Source: Mycobacterium sp. E2733
Lineage (GTDB): Bacteria > Actinomycetota > Actinomycetes > Mycobacteriales > Mycobacteriaceae
Direction: 5' to 3'
Assembly (NCBI RefSeq): GCF_001667585.1
Contig: NZ_LZJZ01000021.1
Location: forward strand, 159,496-223,495
Length of the DNA: 64,000 bases
The notes beneath the pieces were generated by a model, which searched no databases, was not told the origin of the DNA, and was given only the letters and a program-made list of their open reading frames with translations. The number at the start of each line of letters is the position of its first letter. The first letter of the stretch is position 1. Below, in pieces: positions 1-29,235 of the stretch. The translations under genes were made by a program, and so were the position numbers.

Positions 1-20437
<20,437 letters not shown>

Positions 20438-20455
20438 ACCTAGACCGTCTACACA

Positions 20456-20677
20456 TCACAAACCAGAAGCGGGCAACCTCTCCCGCATACTCCTCGGACG
20501 AATGTCGGGCCAGTTCTGTTCGATGTAGTCGAGACAGCCCGCGCGGTCGGCCTCTCCGTATACCACTCGCCATCCCGCTGGGACGTCGGAGAAGACGGGC
20601 CAAAGGCTGTGTTGTTCCTCATCATTGACCAATACGAAAAATTTGCCGCTGTCATCATCGAACGGATTGAGCTGCAA
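20456..20677 (-). CDS. mbtH: MbtH-family NRPS partner protein
   Basis: This is a 73-residue MbtH-like protein. Family landmarks are [20 protein letters not shown] near the N-terminus, then [13 protein letters not shown], and [10 protein letters not shown] near the C-terminus. MbtH proteins bind NRPS adenylation domains and are often needed for their folding or activity. The start is a TTG at 20677, supported by a perfect AGGAGGT six bases upstream. The NRPS starts 18 nt after its stop, so the two form one operon, as in the mycobacterial glycopeptidolipid and mycobactin loci. The symbol denotes the family, not the mycobactin gene. Confidence 0.92.
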   Translation of the reverse strand: MQLNPFDDDSGKFFVLVNDEEQHSLWPVFSDVPAGWRVVYGEADRAGCLDYIEQNWPDIRPRSMRERLPASGL

Positions 20678-21778
20678 CGGACAACCTCCTACACAGAGAT
20701 GGAAAATGCAGAAACGCTGCGCGCAGCCCGAAAACGCTGCAGTGCTTCAGGATTGGCCGTTAGCTTCGACCAGTATGTCGACCTGCTCACAGACACACTG
20801 CGGTGTAAGTGAGCTCCGCGGAGATCCCCGTCGTGATGTGACCGTCGTGGCTGCGGTTTCTGGCCCCGGTTCTGTCCCCGACCCGAACCGGAATATCGTC
20901 CGTAACGTCAACGGTAACCCGGGAGCGGCATACGCCGCTCCGCGGGGGCTTCCGTCGGCGCACCAGCGGACCACTGACTGGCTGGCACTACGACTTTGGA
21001 TGTCGCACTCCACGGCTCCGCAAGTACCCGGCGGTACCCGGGGCCAAACATATGAATTTCGTTCATACGTAAGAGATTCGCCTTGACGCATGTTGCACGC
21101 GTGTCACGCCGCTCAGCAAAACAAACTTGTCCCGCCACCTCTTTCGTTCTCATACCGGACGGGCGCCGCCGCGTCCCGAACCCGACATCGGCAGCGGTCG
21201 CCGTTTGCAGACCCCCGCGTATCAAAATTGCTGTGGCGGGCTCGGGCGCTTTGCGCCCGGGTTCATCCACGCCTGCGCACACTGATCGGCTGGCGCTTCG
21301 AAATTCCGATCTTTCACGTGCTAAGCGCCATGCGTCCGGTTCGCTTGCACAGGAAAAATGCGTCGCTCGTTCCCGGAGTCGACGGCGATCGAGGCTTGCT
21401 GTCGTCCGTCCCTCGCTTTGACCGAGGCTGACGTCGAACGTTGCTGCCGCCGGGCGGTGTATGTCCGAAGGTAATTCACCCAACCCAGGGTCGACGCAGC
21501 GGGAGATCTAGACACTGGGTATGCCGTTGCCGCGGCGGTGTCTCGCCGGCAGGCTCGGCTGTGACTGATCTGCCAAACCTCCACGCGCGCGTTCACGCCG
21601 CGTTGGTCGAACGTTCAAATTTCCGAGGTCGGGACTGCGCTCCTCGAACATGTTGAGCCGGAGCGGGATTCGGGGATCCAGACGGACGCGGTGGTGCGGA
21701 GATGTGAGTTTATGCACTGGGTCACGGTTCTCCGGTAGCCTTGTTTAGACCCGCCCGGTCGCGGGTAGAGCTGCGCCA
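20678..21778. promoter_or_regulatory. 1.1-kb divergent intergenic region between mbtH-NRPS and the gap-like gene
   Basis: I see no convincing gene here. Visible structure includes an 8-bp perfect hairpin at 20922-20941 (GGAGCGGC, loop ATAC, GCCGCTCC), the inverted repeat TATGAA-N5-TTCATA at 21051-21067, and a 10-base-period direct repeat of GTACCCG at 21024-21040. Two AAACGCTGC elements lie near 20712 and 20735, close to the mbtH start. These are candidates for operators of the divergent lipopeptide genes. I could not identify a confident -10/-35 pair. Confidence 0.45.
20684..20690 (-). promoter_or_regulatory. Ribosome binding site that fixes the mbtH TTG start
   Basis: AGGAGGT on the minus strand lies six bases upstream of the TTG at 20677. 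It is the strongest Shine-Dalgarno sequence near this operon and favours the TTG start over an internal ATG in another frame. Confidence 0.8.
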
Positions 21779-22570
21779 ATGTGGGGGTCAGTGCTGGGGC
21801 TGGGAATTCTGGCGGCGCTCAATCCGGTGCGTCTCGGCCTCGCGCTCCTGATGATCTCCCGGCCGCGGCCCGGGCCGAATCTGCTTGCCTACTGGCTAGG
21901 TGGCCTCACCGTATGTGTGCCCGAATTGGTGGCACCGCTGATGCTGCTGAACTTCACGTCCACGTTCGGCACCCTCGGGCACGGCTCGGCCGCCCCGGCC
22001 GCGAACTCCACCCTCCCCCACATCCAAATCGGGCTTGGCGTGCTCGCGCTGTCGATCGCCACGGTGATGGCCGTGCGCTTCTCAACGCGCGAGCGGGCGG
22101 AGGCCCGAGTATCGAGCCACGGAACCTCGACTGCCGCGCCGGCCTCGGATACGCCGATCGCGATCCCACGATTTCTGAGCCGGGCACAGGATGTTTCCGC
22201 CGACGAGCGTTCCGGAATGCGGCGCCTGCTCCACCGCGCGCACCGGGCGTGGGAGAAAGGATCGCTGTGGATTGCCTGGGTGATCGGGCTGGCCTCGGTG
22301 CCGGTCGATGGCGTGCTCTTCATCCTCGCGATCATCGTGGCGTCGAGGGCGGCCGTCGCCACGCAGGTAAGCGCTTCGATCGCGTTCGTCCTCTTGATGT
22401 ATTCCGTCGTCGAAATGATCCTGGTCGGTTATGTCGCGGCGCCGGCCCGAACCCAGGCCGTCCTGCGGCAGCTGCACGACTGGGTGCGCGCCCACCACCG
22501 GCAGATTCTCGTCACCGTCTTCACCGTGGTCGGGGTCACGCAGCTGGCCCAGGGCATGCACATCCTCTGA
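21779..22570 (+). CDS. Gap-like (SfLAP/Sap family) membrane protein, lipopeptide/glycolipid export
   Basis: This 263-residue protein has about six hydrophobic segments, with a polar loop around residues 105-150. The N-terminus (GLGILAALNPVRLGLALLMI) and following segments resemble the mycobacterial Gap/Sap family of glycolipid-addressing proteins; Gap is required for surface export of glycopeptidolipids. The gene is divergent from mbtH-NRPS across a 1.1-kb spacer, so a role in exporting the NRPS product is likely but inferred. No strong Shine-Dalgarno precedes the ATG. Confidence 0.75.
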   Translation: MWGSVLGLGILAALNPVRLGLALLMISRPRPGPNLLAYWLGGLTVCVPELVAPLMLLNFTSTFGTLGHGSAAPAANSTLPHIQIGLGVLALSIATVMAVRFSTRERAEARVSSHGTSTAAPASDTPIAIPRFLSRAQDVSADERSGMRRLLHRAHRAWEKGSLWIAWVIGLASVPVDGVLFILAIIVASRAAVATQVSASIAFVLLMYSVVEMILVGYVAAPARTQAVLRQLHDWVRAHHRQILVTVFTVVGVTQLAQGMHIL

Positions 22571-22613
22571 CCTATCGGGTTATAGCCCGGCGGGAACGGG
22601 TAGTGGTTGGATT

Positions 22614-23360
22614 GTGGAGAGCCAACACCGGTTCGAGGTGATAGCCCACGAGATGGACCGAAGCTCGTCGGGGGTCTCATTCCTGCTCCTGGATCGTGAC
22701 CTGCGAATTAGGGCGGCGAGCGTCGCATACGAGCAGGTCACCTTGCGGGAGCCTGGCGAGCTGCCCGGGCAGTTCCTCTTCGACGCGTTTCCCGACAATC
22801 CCAACGATCCCCAGGCGAACGGCACGGCGAACCTCGCCGCGTCTTTGGAGACCGTGATGCGCACCCGCGACGCGCATGACATGCGGATACAGCGTTACGA
22901 CGTCCGCGACCCGGTTTCGCCCGATCAGTTCGTGCCGAAGGTGTGGTGCCCCACCAACGCTCCCCTGGTCGACCACGGCGAGTTGGTCGGCGTGGCTCAC
23001 CGCGTCGAAGAGGTTTCGGAAAGCAAGCAAATGCTAGCGGAGATGGCGCGCGTGGCCGGTCAGGGTGGCTCCTGGACCCCGGCCCAAGTCCTCCATACGC
23101 TCGAGGCGATCAACGCGGCGGAGTGTGCCCGCCTCGGTGAACGCCTGCAGGCGGTGGTCGCCGAGAACCGGCAGCTGCGGCGCGCAATCGAAACGCGAGA
23201 CACGATCGGCCAAGCCAAGGGCATGCTGATGGAGCGATTCGACATCGACGCAGCGGGCGCGTTCGAACTGCTGGTGAAGCTTTCGCAAGACACCAATGCC
23301 CGGGTGGAGCAGATCGCCCTCAAGCTGGTGGAGATCGACCATCCCCCGAGCGCCCAGTGA
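22614..23360 (+). CDS. PAS-ANTAR RNA-binding antitermination regulator
   Basis: The 248-residue product starts with a PAS-like sensor region (roughly residues 10-125, containing FLLLDRDLRIRAAS). A linker helix leads to a C-terminal ANTAR domain near residues 175-240 (signature IGQAKGMLMERFDI and a conserved ALKL helix). ANTAR proteins bind paired RNA hairpins and prevent termination. I chose the GTG at 22614 because longer forms would run deep into the gap-like gene; an ATG at 22653 is an alternative. No RNA target hairpin pair was found nearby. Confidence 0.8.
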   Translation: MESQHRFEVIAHEMDRSSSGVSFLLLDRDLRIRAASVAYEQVTLREPGELPGQFLFDAFPDNPNDPQANGTANLAASLETVMRTRDAHDMRIQRYDVRDPVSPDQFVPKVWCPTNAPLVDHGELVGVAHRVEEVSESKQMLAEMARVAGQGGSWTPAQVLHTLEAINAAECARLGERLQAVVAENRQLRRAIETRDTIGQAKGMLMERFDIDAAGAFELLVKLSQDTNARVEQIALKLVEIDHPPSAQ

Positions 23361-23553
23361 GCTGACGCAGACGATGCGCCCGATGCGCGCGTCGTTGATC
23401 GGGCGCAGCCGCTCGCCTTGAACATCGGTGACACCAGCGCACGCGCCAAGCCCGGCTGCATCGGGCGCGAGGAAATTCGACAAATACAAGTCCTGACCGC
23501 GGGAAGATAAAAAGGCATCTGCGTCTCGTTTCTCGGCCGGGTTGGGAGCGCTC

Positions 23554-25071
23554 GTGATCACTTTGGACCGCTTGGTGAACGTGCTGGGTGGTTATGGGGT
23601 CCGGCTGGCCTGGTCATCGGTGCCCAGGTCCACCGAACTGCGCAGCGTGGCCCTACGCGAGGGCGAGCGTGCCGTGACCGGTGACGTCTTGCTGGCGATC
23701 GGCGCCGCTTCGGTCAGCGAGGCGGTCCGCTGGGCGAGCGCGGCGCACGCGGTCCTGGTATTGGCGCGCGACGACGGCGAACCGATGACGTCGAATGAGG
23801 ACGCTGGGGTCGGCGCGGTGATGCTGGTCGACGAGACGCTGTCGTGGAGCGAGGCCGCCGCCGTCATCTACGGGCTGGTGCTGGAGGGCCGCGAAACCGC
23901 GGCCGGTCGAGGCCCGACCGATCTGTTCGCACTGGCCGACAGCCTGGCGGACACGGTCGGCAACGCCGTTGTCATTCACGATGCGCTGTTGCGCGTGCTC
24001 GCTTATTCACGGCTCCAGCAACACGCCGACCCGGCCCAGGTCGAGACCATCCTGGGCCGACAGACTCCGGATCGGCTGCGCGCCCTGTTCGATGCCCGTG
24101 GCGTATTCGCCCATCTGACGAACTCGGACGAACCGTTGTTCGTCGAGGGCGATGCGGAGTCCGGCGTGACCGGGCGCATGGTCGCGGCGGTGCGCTCCGG
24201 CCGAGAACTGATGGGGTCGGTGTGGGTGGCCTGCTCCGATCCGCTGGAGGAAACGCGGAGGGACGCCTTGGCCGAGGGCGCGCAGACGGTGGGCCTACAC
24301 CTGCTGCGGTCCCAGGCCAGCGCCGACCTCGAGCGTCAGGTCGAATCCGAACTGGTGATCCGGTTACTGGAAGGCAGCGCTGACTCCGCCACGGCGGCAA
24401 GCAAGCTCGGCCTGCCGCAGAGCGGTTTGCGGGTGATCGCGCTGCAGGCGTCCGTCGGCGCCAAACGCGACGCCGCCCTGCTGTTGGCGTTCGAACGCGC
24501 CACCGCCGGCTTCGGCTGGTCGCGTCCCGGTCGCAGCGCCTTGGCAGGCAACACCATCTACACCGTGCTGCCCGCAGAGCAGGCCTCGGTGGCGCGCCAC
24601 TGGGTCACCGGTCTCGGAGCGGCCCTGCCCGAAGGGGTGGCTTTGTTGGCCGGTGTCAGCGGGCCGGCCGCGGTGACCGATCTGGCCGCTGCGCGTCAGG
24701 AGGCCGACGAATGCCTGGCGTTACACGAGGCGTCGCCCGCATCCGCGCCCCCCGCCTACGACGAATCGTGGGACGACATCCTGCTCCAGCGGTTACGGAC
24801 GGCGGCGCGAGCCGGCCGGTCTCCGACTCGTGGACCCGTGGCCGAGCTGGGACGCCACGACCGCGCTCATGGAACCGACTACCTCGCCACGCTGCGGGCG
24901 TGGCTAGGGGCGCTGGGCGACCCGGCCGAAGCCGGTGACCGTCTAGGAGTACACGAAAACACGGTGCGTTACCGGCTCCGCAAGATGGCCGAAATCACCA
25001 ATCTCCCACTGGATGACGCCAGGAAGCGGCTGGCCATGATGATCGAACTCGCGGCCACCGATATCGATTGA
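23554..25071 (+). CDS. PucR-family transcriptional regulator
   Basis: This 505-residue regulator has an N-terminal ligand-binding-like half, a GGDEF-like central part and a C-terminal PucR helix-turn-helix (LGVHENTVRYRLRKMAEIT near residue 475). Proteins of this type commonly control catabolic genes next to them, but no obvious target operon is adjacent here. The GTG at 23554 is preferred because GGGAG lies five bases upstream; a TTG twelve bases earlier is also possible. Confidence 0.8.
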   Translation: MITLDRLVNVLGGYGVRLAWSSVPRSTELRSVALREGERAVTGDVLLAIGAASVSEAVRWASAAHAVLVLARDDGEPMTSNEDAGVGAVMLVDETLSWSEAAAVIYGLVLEGRETAAGRGPTDLFALADSLADTVGNAVVIHDALLRVLAYSRLQQHADPAQVETILGRQTPDRLRALFDARGVFAHLTNSDEPLFVEGDAESGVTGRMVAAVRSGRELMGSVWVACSDPLEETRRDALAEGAQTVGLHLLRSQASADLERQVESELVIRLLEGSADSATAASKLGLPQSGLRVIALQASVGAKRDAALLLAFERATAGFGWSRPGRSALAGNTIYTVLPAEQASVARHWVTGLGAALPEGVALLAGVSGPAAVTDLAAARQEADECLALHEASPASAPPAYDESWDDILLQRLRTAARAGRSPTRGPVAELGRHDRAHGTDYLATLRAWLGALGDPAEAGDRLGVHENTVRYRLRKMAEITNLPLDDARKRLAMMIELAATDID

Positions 25072-25110
25072 GTCGACGCTGTCAGAATCCGACAACCGGC
25101 GGCGGCGCCA

Positions 25111-25163
25111 TTGTCGGACTTCGGCAAGCCATGCGGCAACTGTGCGCGCCACCATTGAGGTGA
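25111..25163 (+). promoter_or_regulatory. Promoter-like element A, upstream of the Rv1733c homologue
   Basis: The element consists of TTGTC, then TTCGGCAAG, then GCCACCAT followed by TGAGGT. The first and third blocks are 37 bases apart, start to start, exactly as in element B at 25958-26009. It lies about 40-90 bases before the ATG at 25203. The conservation suggests common control of both units. It resembles a DosR site only in one half (CGGACT). Confidence 0.45.
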
Positions 25164-25202
25164 ACAACTTACGGCCTTCCCAATCCCTCGATAGGACATC
25201 CG

Positions 25203-25832
25203 ATGACTGCCCCGCGTCACGATGATCGACCGCCGTGCCCGCGCAGAGCCGAGGATCCTGCCGTGCTGGAGACGTTCACCGTGCCGCTGCCGCGAAAGCT
25301 GTTCTCTCGGCTGTTCGGCCGCAACCCACTGCTACGGGCAAGCGACCGGGTTGAGGCGCTGCTCCTGGTGCTCGCCCTCGCGGTGTCGCTGTTCACCGTA
25401 CCGATCGCCGCTGCCGTCGGCACCGCGGTCTATGACTCGCGGAGCCGCGTTTACGCGGAGCAGGTGCAAACTCGCAGCCCGGTGACCGCGACGGTCATGG
25501 GGGACAGCCACTCCCCTAGGAAATTTGACAGCCGGACGGTCCAGATGCCCGCCCGATGGGATTTCGCCGGGGCAGAGCGCGCTGGAGACATCGCCGCACC
25601 CCCCGCGGCCAAAGTCGGTGACGAGGTCGAGATCTGGGTCGATGCCCAGGGTTCGCCCTTGACCCGGCCGAATGTATCGCCCCGCACCGCGGCGGTCACC
25701 ATCGCCTTCGCGATCTGGAGTGCCGTAAGCCTCGCGGTAGCCGCGTCCTTCGCCGGCGCCCGGCACGCCCTCGACCGAGCCCGTTACACCCGCTGGCAGC
25801 GCGACTTCGACCGCTTCGTCGGGCAACGGTGA
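25203..25832 (+). CDS. Rv1733c-like membrane protein
   Basis: This 209-residue protein has two transmembrane helices, near residues 50-75 and 160-185. The motifs NPLLRASDRVEALLL, TAVYDSRSRVYAEQ and GDEVEIWVDAQG match my recollection of M. tuberculosis Rv1733c, a DosR-regulon antigen of unknown biochemical role. In M. tuberculosis gabD2 (Rv1731) lies nearby, and a gabD2 gene also lies close by here. It starts at the ATG at 25203; alternatives are a few codons downstream. Confidence 0.85.
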   Translation: MTAPRHDDRPPCPRRAEDPAVLETFTVPLPRKLFSRLFGRNPLLRASDRVEALLLVLALAVSLFTVPIAAAVGTAVYDSRSRVYAEQVQTRSPVTATVMGDSHSPRKFDSRTVQMPARWDFAGAERAGDIAAPPAAKVGDEVEIWVDAQGSPLTRPNVSPRTAAVTIAFAIWSAVSLAVAASFAGARHALDRARYTRWQRDFDRFVGQR

Positions 25833-25957
25833 GCTGAGGACCACCACCAGCGATCGGGCACCCGGTACCCGCAGCAGCCCCTGCGGGTACTGAGGTTGTT
25901 CCGCGCGGGTTCGTGGCAAATCGCGTTGTCGGCTCCGAACAACGGCGTAAGCCGGCG

Positions 25958-26009
25958 TTGTCCATTTCGGGCAAGCGCCTTGGCGCCCGCGCGGGCCACC
26001 ATGGAAGTA
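25958..26009 (+). promoter_or_regulatory. Promoter-like element B, upstream of the Gre-like pair
   Basis: TTGTC, TTCGGGCAAG and GCCACCAT followed by GGAAGT sit in the same order and with the same 37-base spacing as element A. The surrounding 25833-26257 spacer otherwise shows no gene. The start codon of the first Gre-like gene is about 250 bases downstream, so a long leader would be expected. Confidence 0.4.
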
Positions 26010-26257
26010 GCAGTTCGGAATCCACAAGCGGAGGTGTGCGGTGAGCGGCGGAACGCAGCGTATCGCATTGGCCGACACCGCATCTGATCTTTTCCGCGTC
26101 CAACCGCGGAGCCGCCCCCGGGCTTTACCGCCCGTGGCGCGCCCGCACGATGACTCCGACGCACGCTTGCCCCCCACGGGCTCCGCGTCGTCAGGGACGG
26201 CTGCCACCCGCCGGCCCGTCCCTGACGACACCCCTACTCGATGAAGGAAATAACGCA

Positions 26258-26824
26258 ATGACCAGATGCGCACCTGTCTCTATCACGCCGCAGCACCGGC
26301 GCCGACTGCAGGACGAGCTCGCCGCGCTGCGCTCCCGGCGCAGCATCGAAGTCCCCGACGACGCCATGGATTACGGCGGGCACCGCTGCACGCGACCCGC
26401 GGCACGACGAAAACGCATTCGCGAGATCGAGGACCTGCTGGCCACGGCCGTAGTGCGTGACGATCCCGCACGCGAACGGATCGCGGGCCCGGGCATGGTG
26501 GTGACCATTCGCCACGACGCCAGCGGTGAAACAGAAACGCTGCTGCTCGGCCGGCGGGGCGCCGAAAGCGCCGACATCAAGGTGTACTCGATGGCGTCGC
26601 CGCTGGGCCGGTGCATCGCCGGCGCTCGCCCCGGCGAGCAACGCATCTATGCGATTCCGCATGACACCGGGCGGCTCGTGACCATGCTCAAGGCCGTTCC
26701 GTACCGGGCCGCATCACGAGATGCGCAAGCCCGCAGCGATTGCGTCCATCGAACGCGCGGGAACGGCGTCCTGGACCGGCAGCCATTGACCACCATTGAC
26801 GGAAAGGGGAACGACCATGACTAG
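26258..26824 (+). CDS. GreA/GreB-like protein 1
   Basis: This 188-residue protein has a short helical N-terminus (QHRRRLQDELAALRSRRS, then ARRKRIREIEDLL) and a GreA C-terminal FKBP-like domain (about residues 75-150, with ASPLGRCIAGARPGEQR). Gre factors act in the RNA polymerase secondary channel. The N-terminal coil looks shorter than in true GreA, so it may be a Gre-like regulator rather than a cleavage factor. AAGGAAA precedes the ATG. The last 40 residues are not Gre-like and overlap the next start by 8 nt. Confidence 0.75.
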   Translation: MTRCAPVSITPQHRRRLQDELAALRSRRSIEVPDDAMDYGGHRCTRPAARRKRIREIEDLLATAVVRDDPARERIAGPGMVVTIRHDASGETETLLLGRRGAESADIKVYSMASPLGRCIAGARPGEQRIYAIPHDTGRLVTMLKAVPYRAASRDAQARSDCVHRTRGNGVLDRQPLTTIDGKGNDHD

Positions 26825-27284
26825 CGTGCAGCCCGCGTGGCTTACGCCGCAGGCCTACGTGCGGCTCCAGCAGGAACTGGCTGACCTGCGAGAGTTGTGT
26901 GGCGGCAACGTGTTTGGCGAAGACGCCGATGAGAGCGCGGCCGCTGTCCAGCGCGCATGGCGGCTGCGGATTCAACGGATCCATGACCTGCTGCTCAACG
27001 CCGTCGTCGGCGAGGATCCGCCCGACGACGGGGTCGCCGAACCCGGCATGGTCTTGACCGTCCGCTACGACGACACCGGAGACATCGAGACCTTCCTGCT
27101 GGGCGCGCGCGGCGCCGAGTACGGCGGCGTGGAGGTGTATTCGGTTCATTCCCCGCTGGGCGCGGCCATCACGGGGGCGCGTCCCGGTGAGCAGCGCAGG
27201 TACGTGCCGCCCAGCGGCGTCGGGCTCACCGTCACGCTCCTGGACGCGGTGCCATACGGCGTCCACCTCGCCGGCATGAACTGA
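26817..27284 (+). CDS. GreA/GreB-like protein 2
   Basis: This 155-residue paralogue of the preceding gene carries the same C-terminal signature (SPLGAAITGARPGEQRRY) and a short N-terminal coil with acidic residues (GEDADES). AAGGGGA lies a few bases before the ATG. It overlaps the upstream stop by 8 nt, so translation is probably coupled. Two adjacent Gre-like genes in one unit suggest duplication with divergence of the tip region. Confidence 0.8.
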   Translation: MTSVQPAWLTPQAYVRLQQELADLRELCGGNVFGEDADESAAAVQRAWRLRIQRIHDLLLNAVVGEDPPDDGVAEPGMVLTVRYDDTGDIETFLLGARGAEYGGVEVYSVHSPLGAAITGARPGEQRRYVPPSGVGLTVTLLDAVPYGVHLAGMN

Positions 27285-27342
27285 TGCCGGCCGCGAAGCC
27301 TGCAGTTCCTGGCGCCTTGAGCCCGACAACGATGGTGCCGGC

Positions 27343-27435
27343 ATGCTGTTCGAAGTAATCGACCCGTTGGCGATGATGTTCCTTCTGCTGGCGGTGCTCT
27401 TTCTCATGATGGCGGTCGCTTATGGACGAATGTGA
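27343..27435 (+). CDS. Candidate 30-residue membrane micropeptide
   Basis: The ORF encodes MLFEVIDPLAMMFLLLAVLF and ten further residues ending AYGRM, a single strongly hydrophobic helix. It lies between the second Gre-like gene and gabD2. The ribosome binding site is weak, so this could be chance. Confidence 0.35.
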   Translation: MLFEVIDPLAMMFLLLAVLFLMMAVAYGRM

Positions 27436-27530
27436 CGGCGCCTTTCCACTGCTTCGCGCGCGAGCACGGGAACATCGGGCAATCTCGGGCGGATAGTCTG
27501 GTGTCCTGGACTTCTGCGAGAGGAAGCGAC

Positions 27531-29087
27531 ATGTCTGCACCGTCAGCCGACGTCTTCGACCGCCTGCGTCAGCTCGCCGCGATCAAAGACGCCGCCGCAC
27601 GCGAGACCAAGACGATCGACGAGGTGTTCACGGGCAAGCCTTTGACCACGATCTCCGTCGCCACGGCTGAAGACGTCGAAGCCGCATTCGCTGAGGCGCG
27701 GGCGGCTCAGGTCGACTGGGCGAACCGCCCGGTCTCCGAGCGCATCGACGTCATCAGCCGCTACCGCGACCTGGTCGTCGAGAACCGCGAGTTCCTGATG
27801 GATCTCCTGCAAGCGGAGGCGGGCAAGGCCCGATGGGCCGCGCAGGAGGAGATCGTCGATCTGATGGCGAATGCGAATTACTACGTTCGCGTATCGGCGG
27901 ACCTGCTCAAGCCCCGGACAGTGCAGGCGCTGCTCCCCGGGATCGGCAAGACAACGGTCGCCTACCAGCCCAAAGGCGTGGTCGGGGTGATCTCACCGTG
28001 GAACTACCCCATGACGCTGACGGCGTCCGACTCGGTCCCGGCGCTGCTGGCGGGTAATGCGGTGGTGCTCAAGCCGGACAGCCAGACCCCGTATTGCGCG
28101 CTCGCGTGTGCCGAGCTTTTGTACAAGGCCGGCCTGCCGCGAGCGCTCTACGCGGTCGTGCCCGGCCCGGGCTCGGTGGTCGGCACCGCAATCATCGACA
28201 ACTGCGACTACTTGATGTTCACCGGCTCGACCGCCACCGGCAGGCAACTCGCCGAACACGCGGGCCGCCGGCTGATCGGTTTCTCGGCCGAGCTCGGGGG
28301 CAAGAACGCGATGATCGTGACGCGCGGGGCCAACCTCGACAAGGCTGCCAGGGCGGCCACCCGCGCGTGCTTCTCGAACGCGGGCCAGTTGTGCATCTCG
28401 ATTGAGCGGATTTACGTCGAGAAGGACATTGCCGAGGAGTTCACCGGCAAGTTCGGCGCCGCGGTCCGAAACATGAAGCTGGGCACCGCGTATGACTTCT
28501 CGGTCGACATGGGCAGCCTGATCTCCGCGGGTCAGCTGGACACGGTGACTGACCACGTGGACGACGCTAAAGCCAAGGGCGCCAAGGTGATTGCGGGCGG
28601 CAAGGCACGGCCCGACATCGGGCCGCTGTTCTACGAGCCCACGGTGCTGGCCGACGTCACGCCGGAGATGGAGTGTGCGGCCAACGAGACGTTCGGGCCG
28701 GTCGTGTCGATCTACCCCGTCGCCGACGTGGACGAAGCCGTCGAGAAGGCCAACGCCACCGAGTACGGGCTCAACGCCAGCGTATGGGCCGGTTCCTCGG
28801 CGGAGGGCGAGCAAATCGCCGCCCGGCTGCGGTCGGGCACGGTGAATGTCAACGAGGGTTACGCATTCGCATGGGGCAGCCTCAGCGCGCCGATGGGCGG
28901 GATGGGGCAGTCCGGAGTCGGCCGCCGACACGGTCCGGAGGGTCTGCTGAAGTACACCGAGTCGCAAACGATCGCGACCGCTCGCGTGTTCAATCTCGAT
29001 CCACCCCTTGGCATTCCGGGAACACTGTGGCAGAAGTCGCTGGTTCCCGTCGTGCGCGCGGTGATGAGGCTCCCCGGTCGGAACTGA
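27531..29087 (+). CDS. gabD2: Succinate-semialdehyde dehydrogenase (NADP+) GabD2
   Basis: This 518-residue aldehyde dehydrogenase has the same length as M. tuberculosis GabD2 (Rv1731) and very similar sequence as I recall it. It oxidizes succinic semialdehyde to succinate in the cytoplasm. Visible features are the N-terminal FTGKPLTTI, the cofactor region PWNYPMTL, the catalytic Glu in FSAELGGKN and the catalytic Cys in NAGQLCISIERIY. The ATG at 27531 is preceded by GAGAGGAAG; a longer reading frame upstream lacks support. Confidence 0.92.
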   Translation: MSAPSADVFDRLRQLAAIKDAAARETKTIDEVFTGKPLTTISVATAEDVEAAFAEARAAQVDWANRPVSERIDVISRYRDLVVENREFLMDLLQAEAGKARWAAQEEIVDLMANANYYVRVSADLLKPRTVQALLPGIGKTTVAYQPKGVVGVISPWNYPMTLTASDSVPALLAGNAVVLKPDSQTPYCALACAELLYKAGLPRALYAVVPGPGSVVGTAIIDNCDYLMFTGSTATGRQLAEHAGRRLIGFSAELGGKNAMIVTRGANLDKAARAATRACFSNAGQLCISIERIYVEKDIAEEFTGKFGAAVRNMKLGTAYDFSVDMGSLISAGQLDTVTDHVDDAKAKGAKVIAGGKARPDIGPLFYEPTVLADVTPEMECAANETFGPVVSIYPVADVDEAVEKANATEYGLNASVWAGSSAEGEQIAARLRSGTVNVNEGYAFAWGSLSAPMGGMGQSGVGRRHGPEGLLKYTESQTIATARVFNLDPPLGIPGTLWQKSLVPVVRAVMRLPGRN

Positions 29088-29235
29088 CTACAGCCGGTCG
29101 CCGGCGTCGCAATCACCGCATCCGGTTCTGTCGCCGGGCCGGCTGGGAGATTTCGTCGGGATCTTCTGCCATCTGTATCGCAAATCCGCGTTACGCTCCT
29201 CGATGTAGCGTCACATCGCACGTCAGGAGTCCGCT

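Noticed and set aside
20908..21483. 191-codon minus-strand frame in the mbtH/gap spacer
   Set aside because: No ribosome binding site, no family resemblance and irregular codon pattern; the region is better explained as a regulatory spacer.
25111..25130. DosR box upstream of the Rv1733c homologue
   Set aside because: Only one half (CGGACT) resembles the GGGACT half-site; the second half is absent, so I report the element without naming the regulator.
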